Assembly (NCBI GenBank): GCA_023374045.1
Contig: CM041778.1
Location: 289,517,533-289,581,532, forward strand
Source of the DNA: Limonium bicolor
Lineage: Eukaryota > Streptophyta > Magnoliopsida > Caryophyllales > Plumbaginaceae
Reading direction: 5' to 3'
DNA: 64,000 bases
Position numbers and translations under genes: made by a program. The notes under the pieces are model-generated. The model did not search any database, had not been told where the DNA came from, and worked only from the letters and a program-made list of their open reading frames with translations. Below are positions 36,121 to 50,236 of this stretch, piece after piece. How positions within the stretch are numbered: position 1 is the stretch's first letter; every line of letters starts with the position of its first letter.

Positions 36121-36454
36121 GCGTGATCTAAGTTGGCGGGGCAGAGGCAATAAGTCCCCATCTTCATGTCAACTTCTTGGGAGAAACAACTAGTGGGCAG
36201 TGGCAATAAGTCCCCTTGGTAATCTAGAAGTTATCCCAGCACCCCAGTTGGTGGGCAGAGGCAATAAGTCCCCATAGTATACCAACCAGGAGCATTGGAA
36301 CGGGTTTCGGTCCCCCAGAAGCATCCGAGCATCATCAGCATCATCAGCATCATCAACATCATCAACACCATCGGCATTATCACCAGTATCAGCATCATTT
36401 GCATCATTAGCATTTCAGCATTCTTGCATTTGCATCCAGTTTTCACACCCTAGA

Positions 36455-36795
36455 CAGTCAACGCCTTAGAATAGCTTGACATCATTTTCACCACTTTAGG
36501 TAGTCAGCGCCTTAGAATAGCTCGACAGCATATCATCATTTCAGGCAGTCAACGCCTTAGAATAGCTTGACATCATTTTCACCACTTAGGTAGTCAGCGC
36601 CTTAGAATAGCTCGACAGCATATCATCATTTCAGGCAGTCAACGCCTTAGAATAGCTTGACATTATTTTCATCATTTTAGGTAGTCAGCGCCTTAGAATA
36701 GCTTGACAATGCTTTGTAGCTTAGGTAGTCAGCGCCTTAGAATAGCTCGACAATGCTTTGTAGCTTTGGTAGTCAGCGCCTCCGAATTGCTGGGC
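36455..36795 (+). repeat. 45-bp tandem repeat, 8 copies, unit 3
   Basis: Eight copies in the same alternating pattern, with a one-base loss in the fourth spacer (CACTTAGG for CACTTTAGG near 36582). Confidence 0.9.
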
Positions 36796-36916
36796 ATCGT
36801 TAACCCGGTTTCACACAACGTGGAGGATTCTGTGGAGTCCAAAATTTTGGGGCACCACTCAAGCATCAACCAGACTTTTCACATTCGTTACAAAGTCCAG
36901 TTGACGGGGGGCAATC

Positions 36917-38696
36917 TGTTATACCCAAAATTTTGACCCCCTGGTTAAGGTCTACGAGGTTGTGAGAGCCATCTCCATCAAACAGTAAGAGACTCCGGCC
37001 CGATCGGCGTGTTCCAGGGCCTGGGGAGCAGCTTCGTCATTGTCAGGGGCGTTTTCGTAATTTTTAAGGCTTCTGAGTTCTCCTATAGGCTTTCTCTCTC
37101 CTCCAAAGGGTGCCCAAATCAGCTCGAAATGCTTTGATATTTTAACCCATGATAGAGGATGACATTTTAAGCATAATGGCGTTGGAATTTTGATTTTTCG
37201 AATTTCCAATAATTTTCTAGCAATTTCTGATTGAATCTGACGAGAAATTCAATTTAAAAATGCTCCAGCATTTAAAAAATTCGTTTCCACCTCAGAAAAT
37301 TCATAATATCCATTCTTGACATGTGGTTAAAATTTCATAGCAAAATTCCTTTGGGAAGTTACTCAGTTAAAATATCGAAAAATCTTACTTTTACTAGATT
37401 CTCTTTATCTTTAAGAAAGTCTATATAAGGGGATAGGTTTTTGGATAAAATCAGAACCTCACATACTCAAGAACCCTAGAGAGTCAGAAAAGGCAGCCTC
37501 CTCTCTCTCTCTCACGTTTTCCAACACCCGGCCACCCAAATCATACCGAAAATCCCCCGAAATCATCATCTAAACACGTTTTCCAATTCCCAAGGCACCA
37601 ATAATCATCAAAACCCCACAAAAACACCACCAAAACGTGAAGAACAGCAACAACCAACAACCAGAAGCTGGTTCGAAGTCCCTTCGGGTCTACCATCAAC
37701 GAAGCACTTGACGAATCCCGGTGTGAAGAAACGTTGTGAATCCGAAGGTAAAACAGGTAGAAACTCAGCCTCCCTAATTCTCCACGGTATTATCTGTCTT
37801 GCCTCGAAATTTGAGCTCAAACTAACCTTCGTGGGCTTCTGTATTGCTGTTTGTTTAAGCCTCTGTCAGATAACTTGTTTGCTAAGTTTCGTGCTTAATT
37901 CGAATTCAAATTGAAAACTTTCAATCACTAACGTCTTGTACATCTTTCAGGCTACACACCCTTAAAATTTGAGCTCAAAACACCCTCGGGAACCTTCTGA
38001 AAACCCCTGTCCGTGGGTGGTCCGTGACCTCGGACCTATGGTCCGGGACCTCGGACGCGTTGTCCGAGACCACGGACACCCACGGACGGCGGCGGGATTT
38101 TAAAAATTCAAAATTTAGGTTTTTTTCTAATGATGTCCGGGCCCACGGACAGCCTGTCCGTGGCCCCGGACTTTGCAAATTTTCGTTTTCCTTTAATTTC
38201 GACTTTTCTGTATATTTAGGTTAACTGGGGTCCGTGGTCTCGGACATTAGGTCCGTGGCTACGGACGGAAACAAAATTTGACCTAATTCCCTCCGAAACC
38301 CTAGTTTAGGTAGCTTTCAATTTCACTTTAATTTTCTGTCAAAAAATGCTAAAAACACAAAAAAAAAACAGAAGCTCGCGCACTTAGGTTAAAACGACTC
38401 GTAATAAGCCGTAAATAAACTAAGTAGAGGAAAAACGACTTCTGAGGGTAATGAAAGTAATTGAACCCTAAATAAGTCGAATATCAAGCCCCCGAACCCG
38501 AACTCTCCTTTCCTAATTTAATCTAGGTCAAAATTAGGTGGCGACTCATAATAGGTTCCAGTGAGCTAGCTTAGGTTTTAATAATTATTGTTATGTGACA
38601 TAGTTATTAATCTTAGGTTATAAGTGGACCTAAAACCCGTTTAGATCCTAATCAACTTTAATTAACATAGGATAGGGTTTAAAATCGAGGCTCACA
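36917..38696 (+). mobile_element. Array LTR 4
   Basis: The LTR is 1780 bp, with a TATA box at 37432-37440. It shares with LTR 1 the shorter AATTCCCTCCG (near 38286) and has its own deletion in the AACAGCAACAACC stretch near 37642. Confidence 0.92.
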
Positions 38697-39912
38697 GACT
38701 GGCGACTCTGCTGGGGACAACTTCTTAATTTTAACTTGTTTTAATTTTAAGAAAGAGGGCTTAACTCGAAAATGTTTATTTATGGCTTTATTACTTTGTT
38801 TGTTTACTTTTGTGCGCACTTTAATTTTTGCACCCTTGCATCATATGAGAGCGAGGGTCCACACAAACCGGTTCTACCCCGGGACCCGTTTGAGGGTCCC
38901 CTGTCAGGGACTCACACCTTTTAGGTGATGTGAATAAGTGGGGGAAAAGAGGAGGGTGTCGTCTAACCACACCCCCTTTATACCTGGGCTTTAGCCCCAA
39001 GCATTTTCCTGGCAGTACCCTTACCTAGCCCATTGTTTGGTCAGTCAAAGACCTGACCGTAGACGCACACCTTCAGGTGATGTGGAAAAAGTGGGGAAGC
39101 CCAAAGAGAATAGCGTGCAAGCCCTATTCCTTTGAGGTGACCTGGGCCCATGCCCCAAGCACCTCTCCGGATCGATCCATACCCGTTTGGATTTAAACGT
39201 CTAGTGAGGACATGTTGAATTTGTGTGGGCCTTGTTTGCTTGTATGATCGGCCCATTACACAGCCTACAGATTGATAGGAACTTTTCCTACATTAACCTA
39301 GCCCAACCCGAATTGGCGGCTCTATTTGTTTGCGGCCCAGAGGTCCCGTTTGGTTTAATATGTGAGTCATTCGGGCTTCGGCCCAAAAGCTTAGACTTAG
39401 GTGATTTCTCTTCTGGCCCAATTTGAATTATCCAATTATTTATAGGCCCATAAAAAAGAAATTCACCTGAACTTTAAATTACCCACAAGTCCTTCTTCGG
39501 CTTCGCAACCATCTTCTCTGGCCCAAAGGAAGTTAGGCCCATTTGTGATTTAGGGACCATTCCAGCCCATGTGCCTCACTTCAGGCCCAAACACATTCCG
39601 GCCCAAGGGCTCATTCTGGTCTAGGTAGACTTCTTATCATGACCCTAACCCAAAACCCTAGGTCTAGGTGTCACCTCGCAGGCCCAATCAAAGCCATCTG
39701 TTTAGATTTCAGTCCAAATTCCAGTTCACAGTCTGAAAGATACTCCAGCTCAAACACCTCACTTTCTGGGTATCCTGGCCCACTTGCTTTCAGCCTAAGT
39801 CTGTTTCGATCTATCTTGTGAAGCGTCATGTTTCAGCCCACTTCCTTTTGTTAGCTAATAATGGACACCTTGGACACAGGTAGACTCAAGTCCTAAGTGC
39901 GGTCCAGTCGAC

Positions 39913-40560
39913 ATGGAAGCCCAGCTCGCAATTTTGGAACAAAAGCACATGGCCACCATTGAAGCCATGGAACAGAGGCATAGTGCTGCCATGGACGCCG
40001 TGGAATCTAACTACGTTGCCGTTATCAAAGAGTTGAAAGAAAAGGCTCTTTCCCTCGAGTCCGAACGTCAAGCTCGGGATGAGTTAGTGGACAGGCTTCT
40101 CAACACCCTTTATGACTGCATTGAAGTTGGCTCTGTTAGGGTCCGAGGATCGAAGGGGAATGTCAAAGAAATTGCTACGGAACTCAGGAAAGTGATTAGG
40201 CAACCGGGAGCAGCAACTTGCATCCAAAGCTGCACTCGCAAGAGAACCAGGCGACATGAGGAAGTCAGTGATCAACAGTCAAGAGGACCTGGTTGGAGCA
40301 TTGGGACAGTAGAACCACCCCGACGGAATTCTCGACAGAGAGAGTTTACAGACATCGGTCGAACACCAAGACAAGCACTTGAAGAGCTTCGAGGAAGATA
40401 TCCGATGCAACCGCTCACCCTAAGGCCAGGAACTACTCATTTGGGGAAGGATCTTAATCAATTTTGTCACTTCCACCAGCTGCCCGGTCACGACACTGAC
40501 CACTGCAGGGCCCTACAACACAGAATCCAGGATCTAATTGACCAAGGGCTCCAATTCTAA
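39913..40560 (+). CDS. Reduced Gag-like protein, array unit 4
   Basis: The 215-aa frame is intact with a translation identical to the other units. No downstream pol frame is present. Confidence 0.75.
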   Translation: MEAQLAILEQKHMATIEAMEQRHSAAMDAVESNYVAVIKELKEKALSLESERQARDELVDRLLNTLYDCIEVGSVRVRGSKGNVKEIATELRKVIRQPGAATCIQSCTRKRTRRHEEVSDQQSRGPGWSIGTVEPPRRNSRQREFTDIGRTPRQALEELRGRYPMQPLTLRPGTTHLGKDLNQFCHFHQLPGHDTDHCRALQHRIQDLIDQGLQF

Positions 40561-42719
40561 GAACATGGTGGAGAGCGTAGAGCACGCGTGCCCAAGCATC
40601 ATCAAAAATGTTGCATTTCTTTTCTTGATTAGTTGTCTTTCAACTTTTGTAGTAGTTAGTTCCCTTGACCATTTTCGGTAGTTTTCCTGAGTTTGTAATT
40701 TCCAACATTATTCTTCTTGTTGAATAAAACATAGTTCCATAATCTTTGTGCAAAGCATTATTCATTAATTCGAAAAACTAAAAAAAAGAGCACTCACGTT
40801 TTTCAAGGATCACGAAGTAATCATTTTCTGACTATGCAACGGAATACAAAGACTTACATTTTGTTTCTGAAAATCTGAACATGCCTAACCAAACACTCCA
40901 ACTCACAACCCACAAAGAGGTTCAAGGTCCACATCTATTGAATTGTTGTCGCAAACCCCAAAATCAATACTAGGGGCAATCTAAGTTTAAGTTCGTCATC
41001 TTTTATCTTTTGTTTAAATGTGCGAACGAGTTTCGGAGTGAAAATCTCGCGAGAGTGTCTTGAGCGGAAAAACCATGAGCAAACGAGCGTGTCATTTTTA
41101 CACGACTCCGGTGAGACCACATCCAAAGGTGAGGTAAACGGCATAACTCCGACCGAAGGAGATAATTTGTAAATTTACGCTTAGACCTGTGAAAAGTAAC
41201 AAAGAACGGATATACAACTATCAGGAATGACAAGCACCTAGGTACAGCACCACATGGCCAAAAGCTTGCAAACCCTGTCATTAAACCCTAGGCACCCCCC
41301 TGAGCTTTTGATATATGACCTCTTTTACAACACTACAAACTCCACAGAATAAGCCAGCCAATGGTGAATACCCGACCCGGTGACCAAAGGATGCAAGGAG
41401 CCCGACTTCCGAACAGCAACTTCACAAGTCCAAAGAAGCAGAACTGCTACCAGCATGACGGAGTGATCCGCAAATGGCCCCAAAGTGGCACAGGATCCAA
41501 ATGCGCTAACATCAAAAACAGCTCTCAAAGTTCAAAACCGGGAAACACAAGAACCCCGGAGGAAAAGAGATTCAAAGAAAGGCAAACCTGGAAAGCCTCG
41601 AAGTAATCCAAAATCAGTAGAAAGAGAGAAGGCGCAAGGAACAACCCAAAAGTTCTAAGTTCCAAGCTCATAAGCGAAGTCATCACGAAGTAGCCAAACG
41701 ACTTCAAGGCAAAGAAGACAAGTCCGAGAGAAGGTGGAAGTTGCAGCTTTGGTCACCCTTATAGCTCCACATACCTGAAATATCCCTCCATGGTCCCGTT
41801 GTCTTTCATCACACCCCATGGCCATGTTATAAGCTTTAAAGACTTCCTACTTGATAGTTGTGTATCTAATCACGTGAAAGTAACAGATCGAATGCGTAAA
41901 TTCATCAAATATCGAATTCAATGGTCTAGAAGTTGTGACCGTAGGGGAGGAACGAGTGCAAACACCAAACACGCCGAGTGTAGGTTAGGAAACACCACGT
42001 GAAAACATAAGCCTTGACCCTGTGAGGACGAGACTCGTTCGCACGTTTAATAAAAGAAAATACTGGGGGCAATCGATCGTTCCGATCGATTGCCATGAAC
42101 TCTAGCTCAGATTGTCTTAAGGGAAATACTGGGGGCAATTGTTGGTTCCAACAATTGCTATGACAACACCAATTGGAACCCAAAGCCCTTACCTCCACAC
42201 CACCACTACACAGGCCCACAAAAGCCTTTACCTGCACATCAAACACCACAAGCCCACAAAAGCCTTTTCCTGCACATCAAACACCACAAGCCCACATAAG
42301 CCTTTACTTTCACACCATACACCACACAAGCCCAAACCACTACACAGGCCCACATAAGCCCTTACCTTTACATCATACACTATACCCCACCGATGGCATG
42401 TTCATCTCCTAGGAGATAAATTACAAGTCCGAAATCTATGGTCAGAAATGATAATTTCACCTTCCTTTTCAGTAAACAGAATTTTCTTCAAACACTGCCA
42501 CGTTTGGCACCTTTTCCAACAAATTCCTGTTTCGGACGAGTATCTTTCATATATTTTGATTGTGTACATCTTATCGTCATTGCCATGTTTGGCACTCCAG
42601 TGATCAGTTTTTACCATTTGCACGAGACCATTATCCTCCTAACTTATTTTGAGTTCGAGACCCAAAATCGGTGCAAGGCCCTGCAGATTCCTCTTTCAGT
42701 GCGAGACTTAGCATCTTCA

Positions 42720-43178
42720 ACCAGTACGAGACCTAGTATCATCTTCCGTGCGAGACCCATCATCTTCTTCAGAGCGAGACCGAGCGTCATCATCCAGTGC
42801 GAGACCAGTACGAGACCTAGTATCATCTTCCGTGCGAGACCCATCATCTTCTTCAGAGCGAGACCGAGCGTCATCATCCAGTGCGAGACCAGTACGAGAC
42901 CTAGTATCATCTTCCGTGCGAGACCCATCATCTTCTTCAGTGCGAGACCGAGCGTCATCATCCAGTGCGAGACCAGTACGAGACCTAGTATCATCTTCCG
43001 TGCGAGACCCATCATCTTCTTCAGAGCGAGACCGAGCATCATCATCCAGTGCGAGACCAGTACGAGACCTAGTATCATCTTCCGTGCGAGACCCATCATC
43101 TTCTTCAGAGCGAGACCGAGCGTCATCATCCAGTGCGAGACCGGTACGAGACCTAGTATCATCTTCAGTGCGAGGTAG
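42720..43178 (+). repeat. 84-bp tandem repeat, unit 4
   Basis: Five copies plus a degraded end copy. Copy boundaries and variants match unit 3. Confidence 0.92.
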
Positions 43179-43513
43179 AGCGTGATCTAAGTTGGCGGGG
43201 CAGAGGCAATAAGTCCCCATCTTCATGTCAACTTCTTGGGAGAAACAACTAGTGGGCAGTGGCAATAAGTCCCCTTGGTAATCTAGAAGTTATCCCAGCA
43301 CCCCAGTTGGTGGGCAGAGGCAATAAGTCCCCATAGTATACCAACCAGGAGCATTGGAACGGGTTTCGGTCCCCCAGAAGCATCCGAGCATCATCAGCAT
43401 CATCAGCATCATCAACATCATCAACACCATCGGCATTATCACCAGTATCAGCATCATTTGCATCATTAGCATTCAGCATTCTTGCATTTGCATCCAGTTT
43501 TCACACCCTAGGC

Positions 43514-43853
43514 AGTCAACGCCTTAGAATAGCTTGACATCATTTTCACCACTTTAGGTAGTCAGCGCCTTAGAATAGCTCGACAGCATATCATCATTTC
43601 AGGCAGTCAACGCCTTAGAATAGCTTGACATCATTTTCACCACTTTAGGTAGTCAGCGCCTTAGAATAGCTCGACAACATATCATCATTTCAGGCAGTCA
43701 ACGCCTTAGAATAGCTTGACATTATTTTCATCATTTTAGGTAGTCAGCGCCTTAGAATAGCTTGACAATGCTTTGTAGCTTAGGTAGTCAGCGCCTTAGA
43801 ATAGCTCGACAATGCTTTGTAGCTTTGGTAGTCAGCGCCTCCGAATTGCTGGG
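43514..43853 (+). repeat. 45-bp tandem repeat, 8 copies, unit 4
   Basis: Eight copies. One reads CGACAACATATC where the others have CGACAGCATATC (near 43673). Confidence 0.9.
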
Positions 43854-43975
43854 CATCGTTAACCCGGTTTCACACAACGTGGAGGATTCTGTGGAGTCCA
43901 AAATTTTGGGGCACCACTCAAGCATCAACCAGACTTTTCACATTCGTTACAAAGTCCAGTTGACGGGGGGCAATC

Positions 43976-45756
43976 TGTTATACCCAAAATTTTGACCCCC
44001 TGGTTAAGGTCTACGAGGTTGTGAGAGCCATCTCCATCAAACAGTAAGAGACTCCGGCCCGATCGGCGTGTTCCAGGGCCTGGGGAGCAGCTTCGTCATT
44101 GTCAGGGGCGTTTTCGTAATTTTTAAGGCTTCTGAGTTCTCCTATAGGCTTTCTCTCTCCTCCAAAGGGTGCCCAAATCAGCTCGAAATGCTTTGATATT
44201 TTAACCCATGATAGAGGATGACATTTTAAGCATAATGGCGTTGGAATTTTGATTTTTCGAATTTCCAATAATTTTCTAGCAATTTCTGATTGAATCTGAC
44301 GAGAAATTCAATTTAAAAATGCTCCAGCATTTAAAAAATTCGTTTCCACCTCAGAAAATTCATAATATCCATTCTTGACATGTGGTTAAAATTTCATAGC
44401 AAAATTCCTTTGGGAAGTTACTCAGTTAAAATATCGAAAAATCTTACTTTTACTAGATTCTCTTTATCTTTAAGAAAGTCTATATAAGGGGATAGGTTTT
44501 TGGATAAAATCAGAACCTCACATACTCAAGAACCCTAGAGAGTCAGAAAAGGCAGCCTCCTCTCTCTCTCTCACGTTTTCCAACACCCGGCCACCCAAAT
44601 CATACCGAAAATCCCCCGAAATCATCATCTAAACACGTTTTCCAATTCCCAAGCACCAATAATCATCAAAACCCACAAAAACACCACCAAAACGTGAAGA
44701 ACAGCAAGAACAACCAACAACCAGAAGCCTGGTTCGAAGTCCCTTCGGGTCTACCATCAACGAAGCACTTGACGAATCCCGGTGTGAAGAAACGTTGTGA
44801 ATCCGAAGGTAAAACAGGTAGAAACTCAGCCTCCCTAATTCTCCACGGTATTATCTGTCTTGCCTCGAAATTTGAGCTCAAACTAACCTTCGTGGGCTTC
44901 TGTATTGCTGTTTGTTTAAGCCTCTGTCAGATAACTTGTTTGCTAAGTTTCGTGCTTAATTCGAATTCAAATTGAAAACTTTCAATCACTAACGTCTTGT
45001 ACATCTTTCAGGCTACACACCCTTAAAATTTGAGCTCAAAACACCCTCGGGAACCTTCTGAAAACCCCTGTCCGTGGGTGGTCCGTGACCTCGGACCTAT
45101 GGTCCGGGACCTCGGACGCGTTGTCCGAGACCACGGACACCCACGGACGGCGGCGGGATTTTAAAAATTCAAAATTTAGGTTTTTTCTAATGATGTCCGG
45201 GCCCACGGACAGCCTGTCCGTGGCCCCGGACTTTGCAAATTTTCGTTTTCCTTTAATTTCGACTTTTCTGTATATTTAGGTTAACTGGGGTCCGTGGTCT
45301 CGGACATTAGGTCCGTGGCTACGGACGGAAACAAAATTTGACCTAATTCCGCCTCCGAAACCCTAGTTTAGGTAGCTTTCAATTTCACTTTAATTTTCTG
45401 TCAAAAAATGCTAAAAAACAAAAAAAAACAGAAGCTCGCGCACTTAGGTTAAAACGACTCGTAATAAGCCGTAAATAAACTAAGTAGAGGAAAAACGACT
45501 TCTGAGGGTAATGAAAGTAATTGAACCCTAAATAAGTCGAATATCAAGCCCCCGAACCCGAACTCTCCTTTCCTAATTTAATCTAGGTCAAAATTAGGTG
45601 GCGACTCATAATAGGTTCCAGTGAGCTAGCTTAGGTTTTAATAATTATTGTTATGTGACATAGTTATTAATCTTAGGTTATAAGTGGACCTAAAACCCGT
45701 TTAGATCCTAATCAACTTTAATTAACATAGGATAGGGTTTAAAATCGAGGCTCACA
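43976..45756 (+). mobile_element. Array LTR 5
   Basis: The LTR is 1781 bp, with a TATA box at 44481-44489. It has AAGCACCAATAA for AAGGCACCAATAA near 44651, shared with LTR 1, and CTAAAAAACAAAA near 45411. Confidence 0.92.
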
Positions 45757-46970
45757 GACTGGCGACTCTGCTGGGGACAACTTCTTAATTTTAACTTGTT
45801 TTAATTTTAAGAAAGAGGGCTTAACTCGAAAATGTTTATTTATGGCTTTATTACTTTGTTTGTTTACTTTTGTGCGCACTTTAATTTTTGCACCCTTGCA
45901 TCATATGAGAGCGAGGGTCCACACAAACCGGTTCTACCCCGGGACCCGTTTGAGGGTCCCCTGTCAGGGACTCACACCTTTTAGGTGATGTGAATAAGTG
46001 GGGGAAAAGAGGAGGGTGTCGTCTAACCACACCCCCTTTATACCTGGGCTTTAGCCCCAAGCATTTTCCTGGCAGTACCCTTACCTAGCCCATTGTTTGG
46101 TCAGTCAAAGACCTGACCGTAGACGCACACCTTCAGGTGATGTGGAAAAAGTGGGGAAGCCCAAAGAGAATAGCGTGCAAGCCCTATTCCTTTGAGGTGA
46201 CCTGGGCCCATGCCCCAAGCACCTCTCCGGATCGATCCATACCCGTTTGGATTTAAACGTCTAGTGAGGACATGTTGAATTTGTGTGGGCCTTGTTTGCT
46301 TGTATGATCGGCCCATTACACAGCCTACAGATTGATAGGAACTTTTCCTACATTAACCTAGCCCAACCCGAATTGGCGGCTCTATTTGTTTGCGGCCCAG
46401 AGGTCCCGTTTGGTTTAATATGTGAGTCATTCGGGCTTCGGCCCAAAAGCTTAGACTTAGGTGATTTCTCTTCTGGCCCAATTTGAATTATCCAATTATT
46501 TATAGGCCCATAAAAAAAAATTCACCTGAACTTTAAATTACCCACAAGTCCTTCTTCGGCTTCGCAACCATCTTCTCTGGCCCAAAGAAGTTAGGCCCAT
46601 TTGTGATTTAGGGACCATTCCAGCCCATGTGCCTCACTTCAGGCCCAAACACATTCCGGCCCAAGGGCTCATTCTGGTCTAGGTAGACTTCTTATCATGA
46701 CCCTAACCCAAAACCCTAGGTCTAGGTGTCACCTCGCAGGCCCAATCAAAGCCATCTGTTTAGATTTCAGTCCAAATTCCAGTTCACAGTCTGAAAGATA
46801 CTCCAGCTCAAACACCTCACTTTCTGGGTATCCTGGCCCACTTGCTTTCAGCCTAAGTCTGTTTCGATCTATCTTGTGAAGCGTCATGTTTCAGCCCACT
46901 TCCTTTTGTTAGCTAATAATGGACACCTTGGACACAGGTAGACTCAAGTCCTAAGTGCGGTCCAGTCGAC

Positions 46971-47618
46971 ATGGAAGCCCAGCTCGCAATTTTGGAACAA
47001 AAGCACATGGCCACCATTGAAGCCATGGAACAGAGGCATAGTGCTGCCATGGACGCCGTGGAATCTAACTACGTTGCCGTTATCAAAGAGTTGAAAGAAA
47101 AGGCTCTTTCCCTCGAGTCCGAACGTCAAGCTCGGGATGAGTTAGTGGACAGGCTTCTCAACACCCTTTATGACTGCATTGAAGTTGGCTCTGTTAGGGT
47201 CCGAGGATCGAAGGGGAATGTCAAAGAAATTGCTACGGAACTCAGGAAAGTGATTAGGCAACCGGGAGCAGCAACTTGCATCCAAAGCTGCACTCGCAAG
47301 AGAACCAGGCGACATGAGGAAGTCAGTGATCAACAGTCAAGAGGACCTGGTTGGAGCATTGGGACAGTAGAACCACCCCGACGGAATTCTCGACAGAGAG
47401 AGTTTACAGACATCGGTCGAACACCAAGACAAGCACTTGAAGAGCTTCGAGGAAGATATCCGATGCAACCGCTCACCCTAAGGCCAGGAACTACTCATTT
47501 GGGGAAGGATCTTAATCAATTTTGTCACTTCCACCAGCTGCCCGGTCACGACACTGACCACTGCAGGGCCCTACAACACAGAATCCAGGATCTAATTGAC
47601 CAAGGGCTCCAATTCTAA
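46971..47618 (+). CDS. Reduced Gag-like protein, array unit 5
   Basis: The 215-aa frame is intact and identical in translation to units 1-4. It is the last gag copy. The array ends one LTR later without another internal region. Confidence 0.75.
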   Translation: MEAQLAILEQKHMATIEAMEQRHSAAMDAVESNYVAVIKELKEKALSLESERQARDELVDRLLNTLYDCIEVGSVRVRGSKGNVKEIATELRKVIRQPGAATCIQSCTRKRTRRHEEVSDQQSRGPGWSIGTVEPPRRNSRQREFTDIGRTPRQALEELRGRYPMQPLTLRPGTTHLGKDLNQFCHFHQLPGHDTDHCRALQHRIQDLIDQGLQF

Positions 47619-49777
47619 GAACATGGTGGAGAGCGTAGAGCACGCGTGCCCAAGCATCATCAAAAATGTTGCATTTCTTTTCTTGATTAGTTGTCTTTCA
47701 ACTTTTGTAGTAGTTAGTTCCCTTGACCATTTTCGGTAGTTTTCCTGAGTTTGTAATTTCCAACATTATTCTTCTTGTTGAATAAAACATAGTTCCATAA
47801 TCTTTGTGCAAAGCATTATTCATTAATTCGAAAAACTAAAAAAAAGAGCACTCACGTTTTTCAAGGATCACGAAGTAATCATTTTCTGACTATGCAACGG
47901 AATACAAAGACTTACATTTTGTTTCTGAAAATCTGAACATGCCTAACCAAACACTCAACTCACAACCCACAAAGAGGTTCAAGGTCCACATCTATTGAAT
48001 TGTTGTCGCAAACCCCAAAATCAATACTAGGGGCAATCTAAGTTTAAGTTCGTCATCTTTTATCTTTTGTTTAAATGTGCGAACGAGTTTCGGAGTGAAA
48101 ATCTCGCGAGAGTGTCTTGAGCGGAAAAACCATGAGCAAACGAGCGTGTCATTTTTACACGACTCCGGTGAGACCACATCCAAAGGTGAGGTAAACGGCA
48201 TAACTCCGACCGAAGGAGATAATTTGTAAATTTACGCTTAGACCTGTGAAAAGTAACAAAGAACGGATATACAACTATCAGGAATGACAAGCACCTAGGT
48301 ACAGCACCACATGGCCAAAAGCTTGCAAACCCTGTCATTAAACCCTAGGCACCCCCGCTGAGCTTTTGATATATGACCTCTTTTACAACACTACAAACTC
48401 CACAGAATAAGCCAGCCAATGGTGAATACCCGACCCGGTGACCAAAGGATGCAAGGAGCCCGACTTCCGAACAGCAACTTCACAAGTCCAAAGAAGCAGA
48501 ACTGCTACCAGCATGACGGAGTGATCCGCAAATGGCCCCAAAGTGGCACAGGATCCAAATGCGCTAACATCAAAAACAGCTCTCAAAGTTCAAAACCGGG
48601 AAACACAAGAACCCCGGAGGAAAAGAGATTCAAAGAAAGGCAAACCTGGAAAGCCTCGAAGTAATCCAAAATCAGTAGAAAGAGAGAAGGCGCAAGGAAC
48701 AACCCAAAAGTTCTAAGTTCCAAGCTCATAAGCGAAGTCATCACGAAGTAGCCAAACGACTTCAAGGCAAAGAAGACAAGTCCGAGAGAAGGTGGAAGTT
48801 GCAGCTTTGGTCACCCTTATAGCTCCACATACCTGAAATATCCCTCCATGGTCCCGTTGTCTTTCATCACACCCCATGGCCATGTTATAAGCTTTAAAGA
48901 CTTCCTACTTGATAGTTGTGTATCTAATCACGTGAAAGTAACAGATCGAATGCGTAAATTCATCAAATATCGAATTCAATGGTCTAGAAGTTGTGACCGT
49001 AGGGGAGGAACGAGTGCAAACACCAAACACGCCGAGTGTAGGTTAGGAAACACCACGTGAAAACATAAGCCTTGACCCTGTGAGGACGAGACTCGTTCGC
49101 ACGTTTAATAAAAGAAAATACTGGGGGCAATCGATCGTTCCGATCGATTGCCATGAACTCTAGCTCAGATTGTCTTAAGGGAAATACTGGGGGCAATTGT
49201 TGGTTCCAACAATTGCTATGACAACACCAATTGGAACCCAAAGCCCTTACCTCCACACCACCACTACACAGGCCCACAAAAGCCTTTACCTGCACATCAA
49301 ACACCACAAGCCCACAAAAGCCTTTTCCTGCACATCAAACACCACAAGCCCACATAAGCCTTTACTTTCACACCATACACCACACAAGCCCAAACCACTA
49401 CACAGGCCCACATAAGCCCTTACCTTTACATCATACACTATACCCCACCGATGGCATGTTCATCTCCTAGGAGATAAATTACAAGTCCGAAATCTATGGT
49501 CAGAAATGATAATTTCACCTTCCTTTTCAGTAAACAGAATTTTCTTCAAACACTGCCACGTTTGGCACCTTTTCCAACAAATTCCTGTTTCGGACGAGTA
49601 TCTTTCATATATTTTGATTGTGTACATCTTATCGTCATTGCCATGTTTGGCACTCCAGTGATCAGTTTTTACCATTTGCACGAGACCATTATCCTCCTAA
49701 CTTATTTTGAGTTCGAGACCCAAAATCGGTGCAAGGCCCTGCAGATTCCTCTTTCAGTGCGAGACCCAGCATCTTCA

Positions 49778-50236
49778 ACCAGTACGAGACCTAGTATCAT
49801 CTTCCGTGCGAGACCCATCATCTTCTTCAGAGCGAGACCGAGCGTCATCATCCAGTGCGAGACCAGTACGAGACCTAGTATCATCTTCCGTGCGAGACCC
49901 ATCATCTTCTTCAGAGCGAGACCGAGCGTCATCATCCAGTGCGAGACCAGTACGAGACCTAGTATCATCTTCCGTGCGAGACCCATCATCTTCTTCAGTG
50001 CGAGACCGAGCGTCATCATCCAGTGCGAGACCAGTACGAGACCTAGTATCATCTTCCGTGCGAGACCCATCATCTTCTTCAGAGCGAGACCGAGCATCAT
50101 CATCCAGTGCGAGACCAGTACGAGACCTAGTATCATCTTCCGTGCGAGACCCATCATCTTCTTCAGAGCGAGACCGAGCGTCATCATCCAGTGCGAGACC
50201 GGTACGAGACCTAGTATCATCTTCAGTGCGAGGTAG
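49778..50236 (+). repeat. 84-bp tandem repeat, unit 5
   Basis: Five copies plus a degraded end copy, with the pattern of units 3 and 4 but the leading CCCAGC variant of unit 1. Confidence 0.92.

Larger units (their letters stand above)
31657..36916 (+). mobile_element. Internal region, array unit 3
   Basis: This is 5260 bp. Its leader has the most small deletions of all units (for example near 31698, 31800, 31868, 31955 and 32017), yet the paired stems of both leader domains are kept. Gag is at 32852-33499. Confidence 0.92.
38697..43975 (+). mobile_element. Internal region, array unit 4
   Basis: This is 5279 bp with all motifs of the unit. It combines GACTTAGC (as units 2 and 3) with GGTCAGAAATG (as units 1 and 5) and ACAAGCACC (as units 3 and 5), so its variants are mosaic. 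Confidence 0.92.
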
